Positions 53,148 through 62,789 of a stretch of DNA of 64,000 nt are shown here, piece by piece. The stretch spans positions 1 to 64,000 of the forward strand of contig CADAJS010000006.1 of the NCBI GenBank assembly GCA_902788315.1, read 5' to 3'. Position 1 is the first letter of the stretch. Every line of letters begins with the position of its first letter. The position numbers were made by a program, and so were the translations under genes. Source of the stretch: an uncultured Bacteroidales bacterium (GTDB lineage: Bacteria; Bacteroidota; Bacteroidia; Bacteroidales; Bacteroidaceae). Below the pieces are notes generated by a model. It ran no database searches. It had not been told where the DNA came from and saw only the letters and a program-made list of their open reading frames with translations.

Positions 53148-54781
53148 GAGCTCCCTCAGCAACCCTCCTACGCTGGCTATGGCATAGTTCCCGAGGACTT
53201 CGCCTCCAGACATTGATTAACGCCATGATGGGCGTTATCTCTGTGGGACTCGACTTTGCATTCATCATTGCCACGAAGCAAGTTATCGACCTGGCCACGG
53301 GACACAGCGACACCACCTCATTCCGTTGGGCGGCTGTCTTGTTGGTGGCCATCATGTGCGGACAGATTATGCTGGGCTTTGCCCACCGATGGGTGGCAGC
53401 AATCCTGGGTGTGCGTTCCCAAAACTTGATGCAGCTGCGTCTCTTCCGGAATCTGATGCAGAGCCAGTGGAATGGAATGGAAGCCTGGCACAGCGGCGAC
53501 GTGCTGAACCGGCTGGAGCGTGACGTGCGGGACGTCACCAGCACCATCACCGAGACCTTCCCCTCGCTACTGGGTGTGCTGGTACGGCTTGTGGGTGCCT
53601 TCTTCTTCCTATATTCGATGGATGCCACGCTGGCATGCATCATGGTGTGCATCGCACCGGTCTTCATCGTCCTGAGCAAGCTGTACGTACGCAAGATGCG
53701 TGCCATCACCCGTGACATTCGCTCCACCGACAGCCGCATCCAAAGCATCCTGCAGGAGAGTGTGCAGCATCGGGTAGTACTTAAGACACTGGAACAATGT
53801 GACACCATGGTGGAGCGGCTGGACTCGGTGCAGCAGACGCTGCGTCACCAGATACGCTGGCGGACGCTGTTCAGCAGCACGTCGGCACTGCTGCTCAACG
53901 TGGGATTCGGTACCGGATATCTGGTTACGTTCCTGTGGGGCGCCAGCCGGCTGCACGAGGGAACGCTCACCTATGGTATGATGATTGCCTTCATCCAGTT
54001 GGTGGGACAGATACAGGGGCCGTTCCGCGAACTCACACGCTATATTCCCATCCTCGTCAGCAGTCTCACGGCCAGCGAGCGTCTCATGGAACTACAGCAA
54101 AGCCCTCCCGAAGAAAGCGGTGACCCGATCCTCCTCACACACACGGCAGGAATCCGCCTCCAGGATGTCTCCTTCGCCTACACAGCAGACCATACAGTGC
54201 TGCAACACTTCTCGTGCGATTTTCCGCCGGGCAGCACCACGGCCATCCTAGGTGAGACGGGATCGGGAAAGACCACTCTCGTACGCCTAATCCTCGCTTT
54301 GCTTCGACCGCAGCAAGGCACAGTCAGCCTGTACACACACGAAGGCGAGGAAATCACGGCATCGCCGCTGACGCGATGCAACATGGTTTATGTGCCACAA
54401 GGCAACACACTGCTGAGCGGCACCCTACGCGACAACTTGCTCCTGGGTAACCCCGATGCAAGCGAAGAACAGATGTGGGAAGCCCTCCATACAGCCTGTG
54501 CCGACTTTGTAAGCGAACTTCCCGACGGGCTGGACACACGCTGCGGAGAATTGGGAACAGGGCTCAGCGAAGGACAGGCCCAGCGCATCGCCATCGCCCG
54601 GGCCCTCTTGCGCAAAGGCAACATCCTACTACTCGACGAGGCCACCAGCGCACTCGACCCCGATACGGAGCAGCTTCTGCTGCAAAACCTCGGCCTACAC
54701 AACCGCACGCGCCAGACGGTCATCTGCATCACACACCGTCCCGCCATCGTCAATTATTGCACTCAGGTGGTGCGTTTCTAA
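53144..54781 (+). CDS. ABC transporter with fused membrane and ATPase domains (545 aa)
   Basis: N-terminal transmembrane domain (about six helices, ~20-310) and C-terminal ATPase with Walker A GETGSGKTT, signature LSEGQAQR (a variant of LSGGQ), Walker B ILLLDEATSALD and CITHRP switch His. This is a half-transporter of the lipid, peptide or drug exporter class and should dimerise. Start at 53144 overlapping nadK (ATGA). Longer upstream codons lie inside nadK. Substrate unknown. Confidence 0.9.
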   Translation: MRAPSATLLRWLWHSSRGLRLQTLINAMMGVISVGLDFAFIIATKQVIDLATGHSDTTSFRWAAVLLVAIMCGQIMLGFAHRWVAAILGVRSQNLMQLRLFRNLMQSQWNGMEAWHSGDVLNRLERDVRDVTSTITETFPSLLGVLVRLVGAFFFLYSMDATLACIMVCIAPVFIVLSKLYVRKMRAITRDIRSTDSRIQSILQESVQHRVVLKTLEQCDTMVERLDSVQQTLRHQIRWRTLFSSTSALLLNVGFGTGYLVTFLWGASRLHEGTLTYGMMIAFIQLVGQIQGPFRELTRYIPILVSSLTASERLMELQQSPPEESGDPILLTHTAGIRLQDVSFAYTADHTVLQHFSCDFPPGSTTAILGETGSGKTTLVRLILALLRPQQGTVSLYTHEGEEITASPLTRCNMVYVPQGNTLLSGTLRDNLLLGNPDASEEQMWEALHTACADFVSELPDGLDTRCGELGTGLSEGQAQRIAIARALLRKGNILLLDEATSALDPDTEQLLLQNLGLHNRTRQTVICITHRPAIVNYCTQVVRF

Positions 54782-54934
54782 GCATGAAAAGTGGCAGTAC
54801 GCCCCTTCGCTATTACTTTTTTTGCATTGAACGAAGGATTTTGCACTGATTATTTGCAACCTAAAAAAAAATATGCGAACTTTGCAAGAAAATACAATAA
54901 AGACCCCTGTAATACAAAAAGACAGCCAACGACT

Positions 54935-55435
54935 ATGTTCAAGGAACTTTGCACAGCACGCTACAGTTGCCGTAACTACACAGACCGACCCATCGAAGAA
55001 GAGAAGTTACGCTACATCATGGAGTGCGTTCGGCTGGCTCCCAGTGCTGTGAACCGCCAACCATGGCGCTTCATAGTGATAAAGGATCAGCCTCGGCTCG
55101 ACCTTATATATAACGCGTACGCGCGTGAATGGATACGCAACGCTCCCGTCATCGTCGTATGTCTGGCCGACCGCCAGAATGCATGGGTACGTCCCTCGGA
55201 CGGCAAGAACCACGCCGACATCGACCTGGCCATTGCCATCGAGCATCTCGTGTTGGCTGCAGCCGAGCAGGGTCTGGGCAGCTGCTGGGTGTGCAACTTC
55301 GACGCACCGCTGTTCAGCCAGACATTTCCCCTGCCCGAGGGCTACGAGCCAATCGCACTGGTGCCGCTCGGTTATGCTGCCGACCAGCCTTCGGAGAAAC
55401 ACCGCAAGAACATGGCCGACATCATGGCCGAATGA
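54935..55435 (+). CDS. Nitroreductase family protein (166 aa)
   Basis: FMN-dependent nitroreductase fold: ARYSCRNYTDRPI at the N-terminus, RLAPSAVNRQPWRFIV (FMN phosphate and ring contacts) and GLGSCWVCNFD near the middle. Short form. Start at 54935 (MFKEL); the frame upstream to 54791 is open but lies in low-complexity non-coding DNA. A partial -7 box (GAACTTTG near 54879) lies upstream. Physiological acceptor unknown. Confidence 0.88.
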   Translation: MFKELCTARYSCRNYTDRPIEEEKLRYIMECVRLAPSAVNRQPWRFIVIKDQPRLDLIYNAYAREWIRNAPVIVVCLADRQNAWVRPSDGKNHADIDLAIAIEHLVLAAAEQGLGSCWVCNFDAPLFSQTFPLPEGYEPIALVPLGYAADQPSEKHRKNMADIMAE

Positions 55436-55489
55436 CCGAGGGGCATAGAATCGAAAAGAACAAAGTCATTAATAACTAACTTCACCAGT

Positions 55490-56359
55490 ATGAAAAGAAG
55501 AGATTTTCTCAAGGCAAGCATGGCCGGCGCAGCCGTGTTGAGCATGCCAAAAACAATGCAAGCTATGCCGGCACCCGGCGATATTCCTGCCGACAAGAAC
55601 TCCACCATCAAGCCCGATGCCAAGGAAGAGCCATTCCACCTGGGAATGGCAGGCTTCACCTTCCGCCACTTCGACATCGACCAGACACTGGACTTCATGC
55701 AGAAACTCAATGTACACTACCTGTGCATCAAGGACTTCCACCTGCCGCTTGACAGCAACGAGGAGCAGATAGCAGCCTTCAAGGCCAAGCTCGCCAAAGC
55801 AAATGTCATTGGATATGGTGTAGGTCCCATCTATATGAAGTCGGAAGCAGAGGTGGATCGGGCATTCGCATATGCCAAGCGAGTGGGCGTGAACCTATTG
55901 GTAGGCGTTCCCAATTACGAACTGCTCGACTATACGGAAAAGGTAGTAAAGCAATACGACATCCGCCTGGCCATTCACCTGCACGGCCCCGACATGCCCC
56001 TCTACCCTGATGCCACAGACATCTGGAACAATGTCAAAGACCGCGATCCGCGTATGGGCATGTGCCTGGACATCGGTCACAACCTGCGCTACGGCAGCGA
56101 CTCACTGCGCGACCTGAAGAAATACCACACGCGCGTCTTCGACATGCACATGAAGGATGTCACCGGCAATACGAAAGCCAACCACTCTGTCGAAGTGGGA
56201 CGCGGCGTCATCGACTTTGCCCAGTACGTTCGCATCATGCGTAAGGTGAAGTACACAGGCTCTGTCAGTCTCGAATACGAAAAGGACATGAAGACGCCAT
56301 TCAATGGTATCGCCGAGAGCGTAGGCTACTTCCGCGGAATCTGCGCCGCCACGAGGTAA
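55490..56359 (+). CDS. Sugar-phosphate isomerase/epimerase-like TIM-barrel protein, Tat-type signal (289 aa)
   Basis: Starts with a twin-arginine motif (MKRRDFLKASMAGAAVLS), typical of Tat-exported Bacteroidetes proteins. The mature part is a xylose-isomerase-like TIM barrel: FTFRHFDIDQTLDFMQKL, IHLHGPDMPLYPD, GMCLDIGHNLRYG, FDMHMKDV and VSLEYEKD give candidate metal ligands (His, Asp, Glu). Isomerase or epimerase activity in the periplasm is inferred. It lies 54 nt after the nitroreductase gene on the same strand and 40 nt before the next gene. Confidence 0.85.
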   Translation: MKRRDFLKASMAGAAVLSMPKTMQAMPAPGDIPADKNSTIKPDAKEEPFHLGMAGFTFRHFDIDQTLDFMQKLNVHYLCIKDFHLPLDSNEEQIAAFKAKLAKANVIGYGVGPIYMKSEAEVDRAFAYAKRVGVNLLVGVPNYELLDYTEKVVKQYDIRLAIHLHGPDMPLYPDATDIWNNVKDRDPRMGMCLDIGHNLRYGSDSLRDLKKYHTRVFDMHMKDVTGNTKANHSVEVGRGVIDFAQYVRIMRKVKYTGSVSLEYEKDMKTPFNGIAESVGYFRGICAATR

Positions 56360-56399
56360 GCCGAAACACAAACACCTTAATCACCTAAACAAACCACAC

Positions 56400-57104
56400 A
56401 TGAAGACAATGCTAATCCTTAGACGCATGCTCCCGGCAATAGCCGGGATAGCATGCTGTGCGACGGGCTGGGCACAGGTCAACGGCAATCTGCCTCAGAC
56501 AATGCCCAACAACAAGTTCGTCATGCCACCCACCAACCAGCAGGAATACCTGCCAGGCACAGGCACACAACCCGGCATCAAACGCACCCTGCGTACTGAA
56601 GGCGGCGGCTTCCAGTGGTACAGCCTGAAATCGAGGAACGGCGCGATGGGTGCCCAAGACGCCTATGGCAACACCATCATCCCCTTGGAGCGCGGCTACA
56701 CATCTGTGGAGTTTAAGTTCGAAGGCGGCTACACGGGCTTCTTCCAAGTTCGCAAGCGCCATTTCTATGGTGCCTGCGACGTGGCGGGGCGCGAAGTGGT
56801 GCCACCGACATCCGACTTCATCGTGTTCCACACAGCCGACGGTTTTCTGGTAAAGCAAGGCAAAGAGTACGTTCCCATCGGATGGAAGCTTTCCCCCGAC
56901 GGATTAGCCTATTCACTTGAGGACAATGAGGACGGCACTCCCAAAACCTTGCAACCGACTCCCGGACTGCCCGACCTCTCGGCGGGCAAGGCTTTGCTCG
57001 AGCCCACCTCGACTGGCGGCACCCCCTCCGTCATACCGCCCACAGCGGGCAGCAAGGGGGGCAAAAGCGGAAGGACGAAAGGCACACGGAAGGGCAAGCG
57101 CTGA
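56400..57104 (+). CDS. Secreted protein with WG-repeat-like segment (234 aa)
   Basis: Signal peptide ending near residue 25 (CCATGWAQ). The middle has short motifs resembling WG-type repeats (GAMGAQDAYGNTIIPLERGY, FFQVRKRHFYGACDVAGREVVPP), a beta-rich module of unknown function. The C-terminal ~50 residues are Gly/Pro/Lys-rich (GSKGGKSGRTKGTRKGKR) and basic, suggesting binding to acidic surfaces. The ATG at 56400 follows the TIM-barrel gene closely. I do not recognise a specific family. Confidence 0.7.
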   Translation: MKTMLILRRMLPAIAGIACCATGWAQVNGNLPQTMPNNKFVMPPTNQQEYLPGTGTQPGIKRTLRTEGGGFQWYSLKSRNGAMGAQDAYGNTIIPLERGYTSVEFKFEGGYTGFFQVRKRHFYGACDVAGREVVPPTSDFIVFHTADGFLVKQGKEYVPIGWKLSPDGLAYSLEDNEDGTPKTLQPTPGLPDLSAGKALLEPTSTGGTPSVIPPTAGSKGGKSGRTKGTRKGKR

Positions 57105-57111
57105 CGCGGGG

Positions 57112-58335
57112 CTATCGTTTGGCCTGCTTCAGCAGCTTGTCGATGGCCTTGTCGAGCGTCTCGGTGGGTTCGATGATATTGTAGTCCTCCCAGAACGCAG
57201 GGTCCTCGAAAAACTGCACACGGTCGAAGAAGCGGTCGCGCGAGTCGAACGAGATACGCCCCGAGAGCGGATGTGCACGATTCTGCGACCGGTCGGTCAC
57301 CACCATCTCGCAGGATGCCGTAAACGTGGTGGAAAAGAGCCTTCGCTTCCAGTCACAGTCGAAACGGAATATGTTACGGATATAGCTGAGGTACGTGGTG
57401 CCGTTCTCTGTACGATAGTCAATAAGGCACGAGAGTTCCTTGGGCTTGAACTGCACTCCCACGGGCTTGCGTACCAGCATGTATCGCGTGGCTTTCTCGC
57501 GGTCGCTCATGTCGAGCGACAGTTCGGCCCGAGTGAATGCCAGCAGTTCCTGGTCGATATACAGAAGCCCACGGTAGAGCGCCACGGGAGAGAGCGAGGT
57601 CTCGGGTACGAGACGCAGGACATACTGAGGACGGTCGTTGATGTAGGCAGTACCTTCCATCGTGAAGGAGTAACAGGCCAGCACGTCCTCGTTGAGCAGG
57701 AATACCGTGTTCTTGGCAATGTCCAGCTGGATGGGCTGTACAGGGCCTCCCATCACCTTGATGCCCAATGTGTCGCCCCGGCGCGGACTCAGCAGGCGAC
57801 GTCCCTTGACAATGGCCACACGATCATGGGCATTTCCCTCGTCATAGGCCGTCTTGTACATGTCCACCACGCCCTCGGCCACATAGATGAAGCGCTGTTG
57901 CTTCATGGCCGTCTCGCGATAGAAGCAATGGTATAGTTCGGGAGCCTTCCCGTAATTGGACGGAATTTTCTTAATGGCCTGGCGAAGCAGCTCGCCCGGA
58001 TCCATCGTCCTGACCACCACCTCGGGGAGCACTTCTGCTACAGGCTGCATAATGATATGCAACGATGTGGCGTCACGCTCAGTCAGGTTCACTTCCCGTG
58101 TCTGGAAACCGAGGCGAGATACCCACAGGACACGCGGCAGCGTATCCACCTTCAGCGTGAAAAAGCCGTCGTCGTTCGTCACGACGGACAAGTCGGAATG
58201 TGGCACGGCCACACGCGCCAGCGCTATCTTCGAGCCGGATTTTCCGTTGCTGACGTATCCGCTGAGGACCACCTTTTGTCCCCACACGCCGACCGACACG
58301 AATGCGGCCAGCAGGAAAGCCCACACCTGTTTCAT
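57112..58335 (-). CDS. Carboxypeptidase-regulatory-like-domain outer-envelope protein (407 aa)
   Basis: Signal peptide ending near residue 19 (VGVWG), then a CarboxypepD_reg-like domain (~20-105: VVLSGYVSNGKSGSKIALARV, FTLKVDTLPRVLWVSRLGFQTREV). The rest (~110-407) is the uncharacterised Bacteroidetes domain often attached to it, with CFYRETAMKQQRFIYVAEGVVDMYK. Such proteins are related to TonB-receptor plug-domain partners, but no barrel is present. Convergent with the preceding gene, ends 8 bp apart. It follows the GH2 gene by 67 nt. Confidence 0.75.
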   Translation of the reverse strand: MKQVWAFLLAAFVSVGVWGQKVVLSGYVSNGKSGSKIALARVAVPHSDLSVVTNDDGFFTLKVDTLPRVLWVSRLGFQTREVNLTERDATSLHIIMQPVAEVLPEVVVRTMDPGELLRQAIKKIPSNYGKAPELYHCFYRETAMKQQRFIYVAEGVVDMYKTAYDEGNAHDRVAIVKGRRLLSPRRGDTLGIKVMGGPVQPIQLDIAKNTVFLLNEDVLACYSFTMEGTAYINDRPQYVLRLVPETSLSPVALYRGLLYIDQELLAFTRAELSLDMSDREKATRYMLVRKPVGVQFKPKELSCLIDYRTENGTTYLSYIRNIFRFDCDWKRRLFSTTFTASCEMVVTDRSQNRAHPLSGRISFDSRDRFFDRVQFFEDPAFWEDYNIIEPTETLDKAIDKLLKQAKR

Positions 58336-58402
58336 ATCAATCCTGTTTTATCGTTTTCACTTCAACAGCAGGCCGGCATCGCCGCCCCTCCCCCATTCAG
58401 AT

Positions 58403-60562
58403 TCACTCCCGATTCTTCGCCCGACTCAGACGCACCTCGTCCACCGTCTTCCGCCCCTCGCCATCCAGGCCCACCACCCGGAAGGTGTCGGTGGGCTTCT
58501 CGAAGTGGACGGGCGCGAAGTTCCAGATGACGCCGGTCGGTTCGCCGCTGCTCTGCAACGTCTGCACCAGACGGGCATTCTGATACAGACTCAGCTGGCA
58601 GGCATTACTATAGACCTTCATCGCCACCTCGTCTTCGGGACGCACCGTATAGCGGCGCGAAGTGATATATACCGTGGTCTCGCGCCTGTTCCATTTGGCC
58701 TTATACAGATAGAAGACGTCCTTCTTCACGCGGCGGTCACGGGTGATGAGCCCCTTGTCATTGGTGTATAGGAAGTTGCTGTCTGTCCGCTCCGTCACCA
58801 TGTCCTCGGAGAGGACGTAGCCCTCACGGCGTGCGGCAACGGCAAAATCGTATAGCACCCAGTCGGAGGTAAAGGCCAGATAAGGGGCACGGTCGAATGT
58901 GGCCAGATGGATCTCGTGCAGGATATTGGCCCACTCCTCGTCGTGGCGGGCGCCGCCAGTGGCCGGCTGGGTGGTCTTGGCAGGGTCCGACGAGTGGGCA
59001 AACGGGTTGCTGCCCGCACCATATTCGGTGATGGCCACGCATTCGCGTTTCTTCTTCAACCAGCTCAGTGCGCCCGACAGTCCTTTGGCACCGTATGGCG
59101 AATGCTGGTCGGTGTACCATCCATGGTACTTGTTCATGGCATAATAGTCATAGTTGATGCCTCGCCGCAGGGCATCGATACTCATGCCATAGCCCATGTC
59201 GGCAAATCCATAGTAACGATCGGGGTCGTTCTGCTTGCCCCAACGATACATCCGGGTCGTGGTCTCGACCAGGAAGTCCGCGTCGATAGGACGTCCCTGG
59301 GCATACCCTGCATTGGTATGGCCCAGCTCGTTCCACATTCCCCAGAAGACAATGGAGGGGTGGTTGAAGTGTCCCCGCACCATCTCGCGGAAGGCGGAAA
59401 GGATGTTTCGCTGATAGGCCAGCTGGTCGAAGCGCGACGTGTCCGGCCCACATTCGTTCACCCAGGGAATCTCTGTCTGCACCACAATGCCCAGTTCGTC
59501 GCAGAGGTCAAAGGTCAGTTCATTGTGCGGATAGTGTGCCAGGCGCAGGAAGTTGCAGCCCAGCTCGCGGATGTCGCGGAAGTCGCGGCGGATATCGTCG
59601 TCCGTCACGGCTGAGGCACGCAGGTACTTGTCCTGATGATAGGCCACGCCGCGCAGCGGATATGAACGCCCGTTGAGCAGGAAGCCACGTTCGGGGTCCA
59701 CATAATAGTCGCGCAGGCCGATGCGTGCCGTGCGGTCTTCCACCACCGCGCCGTCGGCAATTACGCGCGCGCTTATATTATATAGGTAGGGATCGTCCAG
59801 CCCGTCCCACAGGTGGGGGCTGTCCACGCCAAGCACTTGACGCACGCGCTTTCCCTCCTTCAGCCCGCTGTCTATCGAGACGGGCTGCGAGGCCTCGACG
59901 ACCACCCTTCCCTGCGCGTCCTGGAGCGCCACCTCGACCGTGACCTCACGCTTCTCGGCAGCGGTGTTCATCAACTGTGTCTCCACGATGAGGTCGGCAT
60001 GCCGACGCGAGACGTTCTGCTGCCTGACGTGCAGTCCGCTATACCCCATCGTGCTTGTATTGATGTAGATGGGTCCCGAGCAGAGCAGGTACACGCGGTC
60101 GTGCAACCCGTTGTTTTTGTTGAAGTCCGAGCTTACGGGAGGCATCGTGAGGTCCATCGTGTTGTCCGTCCTCACCTCTATCTCGTTACGCCCCTCACGG
60201 ACATAGCGTGTGATGTCCACCGTGAAGGGCGTGTATCCGCCTTTGTGCGTGGCGGCTTGCCGCCCGTTGACAAGAATGGTGGCGGCCTGTGCAGCCGACT
60301 TGAAAATCAGGAAGTAGTTCTGCCCCTCGGTGTCCTTCAGCTTGACCTCCGTCCTGTACATCGCCTCGCCGCGATAGTATTCGGCGCTCTGACCGTCCAC
60401 GGCATTGGTGCTGTGCGGCAGTCGCACGCGTGTCCACTCGCTGTCTGTGGCGCGGCGAAACGCCCATTGAGACAGTTCACGCGTCTGCGTACCATTCATC
60501 TTAGCGCTCACTGCCCACAGGGGGCAAAGCATCATGAGCATCAGGAGAATCTTCTTAATCAT
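58403..60562 (-). CDS. GH2 family beta-glycosidase (719 aa)
   Basis: Signal peptide, then the GH2 layout: jelly-roll sugar-binding domain (~30-180), Ig-like domain (~190-290) and TIM barrel (~300-600). The acid/base Glu is in GMWNELGHT near residue 412 and the nucleophile Glu in AITEYGAGS near residue 512. RGVAYHQDKYLRASAV and LRLAHYPHN are GH2 signatures. Specificity (galactosidase, glucuronidase or other) cannot be told. No TonB-SusD pair is adjacent in the window. It begins 43 nt after the methyltransferase stop on the same strand. Confidence 0.93.
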   Translation of the reverse strand: MIKKILLMLMMLCPLWAVSAKMNGTQTRELSQWAFRRATDSEWTRVRLPHSTNAVDGQSAEYYRGEAMYRTEVKLKDTEGQNYFLIFKSAAQAATILVNGRQAATHKGGYTPFTVDITRYVREGRNEIEVRTDNTMDLTMPPVSSDFNKNNGLHDRVYLLCSGPIYINTSTMGYSGLHVRQQNVSRRHADLIVETQLMNTAAEKREVTVEVALQDAQGRVVVEASQPVSIDSGLKEGKRVRQVLGVDSPHLWDGLDDPYLYNISARVIADGAVVEDRTARIGLRDYYVDPERGFLLNGRSYPLRGVAYHQDKYLRASAVTDDDIRRDFRDIRELGCNFLRLAHYPHNELTFDLCDELGIVVQTEIPWVNECGPDTSRFDQLAYQRNILSAFREMVRGHFNHPSIVFWGMWNELGHTNAGYAQGRPIDADFLVETTTRMYRWGKQNDPDRYYGFADMGYGMSIDALRRGINYDYYAMNKYHGWYTDQHSPYGAKGLSGALSWLKKKRECVAITEYGAGSNPFAHSSDPAKTTQPATGGARHDEEWANILHEIHLATFDRAPYLAFTSDWVLYDFAVAARREGYVLSEDMVTERTDSNFLYTNDKGLITRDRRVKKDVFYLYKAKWNRRETTVYITSRRYTVRPEDEVAMKVYSNACQLSLYQNARLVQTLQSSGEPTGVIWNFAPVHFEKPTDTFRVVGLDGEGRKTVDEVRLSRAKNRE

Positions 60563-60604
60563 AACAGGTCGTTTTATGTGAATTCAATCTATGCTTCGGG
60601 GTTT

Positions 60605-61315
60605 CTACTTGTTAATGAGGAATATGGCCGGAATTTTACTCAGGTCGGGCAGCGACTGGCGTTTCCAGTCCTGCACGGTATGGGTGTGAATCCACTCCTG
60701 CGGCGTGGTAATCCCGGCGGCTATGCACATACGGGTCTGCGGACGCAACTGATGCATGAGAGCCTCGAACATTTTATGATTGCGGTAGGGAGTCTCGATG
60801 AAGAGCTGTGTCTGCCCCTCGGCCCACGCCCGCGATTCAAGCTGTTTCAGGCGGCGTGCCCGTTCGTCAGGGTCCACGGGCAGGTAGCCGTTGAAGGCAA
60901 ACGATTGTCCGTTGAGTCCGCTGGCCATTACGGCCAGAATCATGCTGCTGGGCCCCACGAGCGGAATCACTCGCAATCCTCGCCTTTGGGCAATGGCCAC
61001 GACCACCGCACCGGGGTCGGCCACAGCCGGACAACCCGCCTCGCTGATTACGCCCACGCTCTGCCCCTGTTCCAGCGGACGCAGGTATTCGGCAAAACGG
61101 CCTTCGTCGGCGTGCTTTCCCATCTCGTAGAACTGGCTGTCGTCAATGGGGAACTCGCGGTCCATGCGCCGCAGGAAGCGTCGCGCCGAACGCACATCCT
61201 CCACGATGAAATGACGTATCTCCCTCACCACCTCCGCATTCCACGACGGAATCACCCGCTCGTGGGCTGTGTCGCCCAGCGTAACGGGAATCAGGTATAA
61301 TGCTGTCTCTATCAT
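60605..61315 (-). CDS. RsmI-like SAM-dependent methyltransferase, tetrapyrrole-methylase fold (236 aa)
   Basis: Fold recognised from SEAGCPAVADPG (RsmI proteins have SDAGTP-SDPG), VPLVGPSSMILAVMASGLNG and a C-terminal IPAIFLINK. It is shorter than standard RsmI and lacks the usual VATPIGNL N-terminus (here YLIPVTLGDTAH), so it is probably the RsmI paralogue found in Bacteroidetes with a different substrate. Start at 61315, two bases after the nuclease stop; an ATG at 61327 would overlap it. Confidence 0.78.
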   Translation of the reverse strand: MIETALYLIPVTLGDTAHERVIPSWNAEVVREIRHFIVEDVRSARRFLRRMDREFPIDDSQFYEMGKHADEGRFAEYLRPLEQGQSVGVISEAGCPAVADPGAVVVAIAQRRGLRVIPLVGPSSMILAVMASGLNGQSFAFNGYLPVDPDERARRLKQLESRAWAEGQTQLFIETPYRNHKMFEALMHQLRPQTRMCIAAGITTPQEWIHTHTVQDWKRQSLPDLSKIPAIFLINK

Positions 61316-61316
61316 C

Positions 61317-62351
61317 TCACTTACCATTATGCTGCAATATGAAAAGTTCCTTTTGTCGCTCGATTTCCTGTCGCAGCTGAGCTTCCGACGGCAGATACAA
61401 TTTATATTTTGACGCGAAAATCTGCTCGTTACCCTGCAATATGGAATAACGCGCGATGTCTGCGTCCGTCTCGGAACAGAGCACGATTCCGATGGTCGGG
61501 TTGTCTCCCTCGGTTCTTTTCAGTTCGTCATACATTCGGACGTACATATCCATCTGCCCCACATCCTGATGAGTAATCTTTCCCACCTTGAGGTCTATCA
61601 GCACGTAGCACTTCAAGATTACATTGTAGAACACCAAATCAATGTAATAATCACAGGCTTCCGTACGCACCAGCTGCTGGCGCTTCATGAAAGCAAAGCC
61701 TCGTCCCAACTCCATGATAAACTCCTGGAGATGGGCAATGATGGCAGATTCCAGTTCTGTCTCCGAATAGTGAGCATCCTGGGGAAATCCCAAGAACTCG
61801 GCCACTAAGGGGCTTTTGATGAGTTCTCCCGCGCTGGTTTCGTGCCTCCCTGCCTCCGAGGGCAATGCAGGTTGTTGGAAATGTCGTTCATAATACTGTG
61901 TACCAATATGTCGGTCCAGTGTCCGTACGCTCCACATCTCGCGCGAAGCCATCTCCAGATACCAGCGAATCGCCGTCGCGTCCTTCACACGCAGGGCGCG
62001 GAAGATGTGAGTCCACAAAAGATTTGGAAACCGCGATTTCCAATTCTCGAAGTCGGGGAAATACAGATAGAATTGACGGAACGAACGTAAGTAGCGGGGC
62101 GAGAATCCATTCCCAAACTCCCTCGTCAGTTCTTCGGACAGCATGTCAATCAGTTCCAAGCCGTAGGCAGCGCGTCCCATGCCGCGCTGCTCCTCCTCAA
62201 CGATGCGCCGCCCTATGTTCCAGTAGGTGGTCGTCATGAGTGTGTTCACCGCAGAGTATGCTGCATTTCGGCCGGAAACGATAATCTGCTTTACTTCGGT
62301 CACAAGTGTCGTCATGCGCGAGTCGGAATTATGAGCCACTTTTGTTTCCAT
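61317..62351 (-). CDS. PDDEXK-type nuclease-domain protein (DUF1016/YhcG-like), 344 aa
   Basis: N-terminal helical DUF1016 part (ARAYGLELI-like: GRAAYGLELIDMLSEELTREFGNGFSPRYL) and a C-terminal PDDEXK-like domain with DYYIDLVFYN, CYVLIDLKVGKITHQDVGQM as the D-x(n)-D/E-x-K motif. Such proteins are found singly or near restriction and defence genes, and their targets are unclear. Start at 62351, downstream of the -7 box at 62379-62386; a longer frame to 62531 starts inside the upstream region. Likely co-transcribed with the methyltransferase (two-base gap). Confidence 0.8.
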   Translation of the reverse strand: METKVAHNSDSRMTTLVTEVKQIIVSGRNAAYSAVNTLMTTTYWNIGRRIVEEEQRGMGRAAYGLELIDMLSEELTREFGNGFSPRYLRSFRQFYLYFPDFENWKSRFPNLLWTHIFRALRVKDATAIRWYLEMASREMWSVRTLDRHIGTQYYERHFQQPALPSEAGRHETSAGELIKSPLVAEFLGFPQDAHYSETELESAIIAHLQEFIMELGRGFAFMKRQQLVRTEACDYYIDLVFYNVILKCYVLIDLKVGKITHQDVGQMDMYVRMYDELKRTEGDNPTIGIVLCSETDADIARYSILQGNEQIFASKYKLYLPSEAQLRQEIERQKELFILQHNGK

Positions 62352-62378
62352 ACAAAAAAAATAATGTCTGTTTCGCTG

Positions 62379-62386
62379 CAAAGTTA
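62379..62386 (-). promoter_or_regulatory. -7 box of the nuclease-methyltransferase pair
   Basis: Minus strand TAACTTTG; it places the start at 62351 and excludes the longer frame to 62531. Confidence 0.6.
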
Positions 62387-62464
62387 CGAAAATTCCGAGT
62401 AAGCGAAAGCAAAGAGAATGAATTCTTTTTGCCGAGCGTGAGGAATTTATCCAATAAGCGAGCA

Positions 62465-62502
62465 CAGAAGCAAGGAAAAGCAAAAACTTTTCCTTGCTTC
62501 TG
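62465..62502. repeat. 16-bp perfect hairpin in the upstream region
   Basis: CAGAAGCAAGGAAAAG (62465-62480) and CTTTTCCTTGCTTCTG (62487-62502) pair perfectly around a 6-nt loop. It lies about 80 bp upstream of the nuclease -7 box, not downstream of any visible gene, so it is not an obvious terminator. Confidence 0.8.
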
Positions 62503-62596
62503 TCGAGCGCAACGCGTTTTAAGGCATCCAAGGCAAGGCCAATGTCCGCATTTTTTACACTCAGGAAGGAATATTCAGAATACTCTCATAATCAGT

Positions 62597-62706
62597 ACCC
62601 CACGCCACGCCTCATCCCGAGGAGTGCCACGGGGACGTCCGAGGCACCCCACGAAGACCGCCGAGGCACGCCTCTCTGACCATCGAGGCACGCCACCCTG
62701 AGGCGA
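62597..62706. repeat. Degenerate 22-bp array (GAGGCAC core)
   Basis: Units start at 62597, 62619, 62641, 62663 and 62685, each 22 bp. GAGGCACGCC or a near match begins the last four; the first is degenerate. It lies in a 700-bp non-coding gap between divergent genes. Bases 62707-62789 hold nothing I can name. Confidence 0.85.
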
Positions 62707-62789
62707 GCGTTATGATTTCGTCATTATCGCGGAATACAGAAGCTAACTGCCACGAATAAAACTTACCGATCAACTTTTTGCATTCATTC

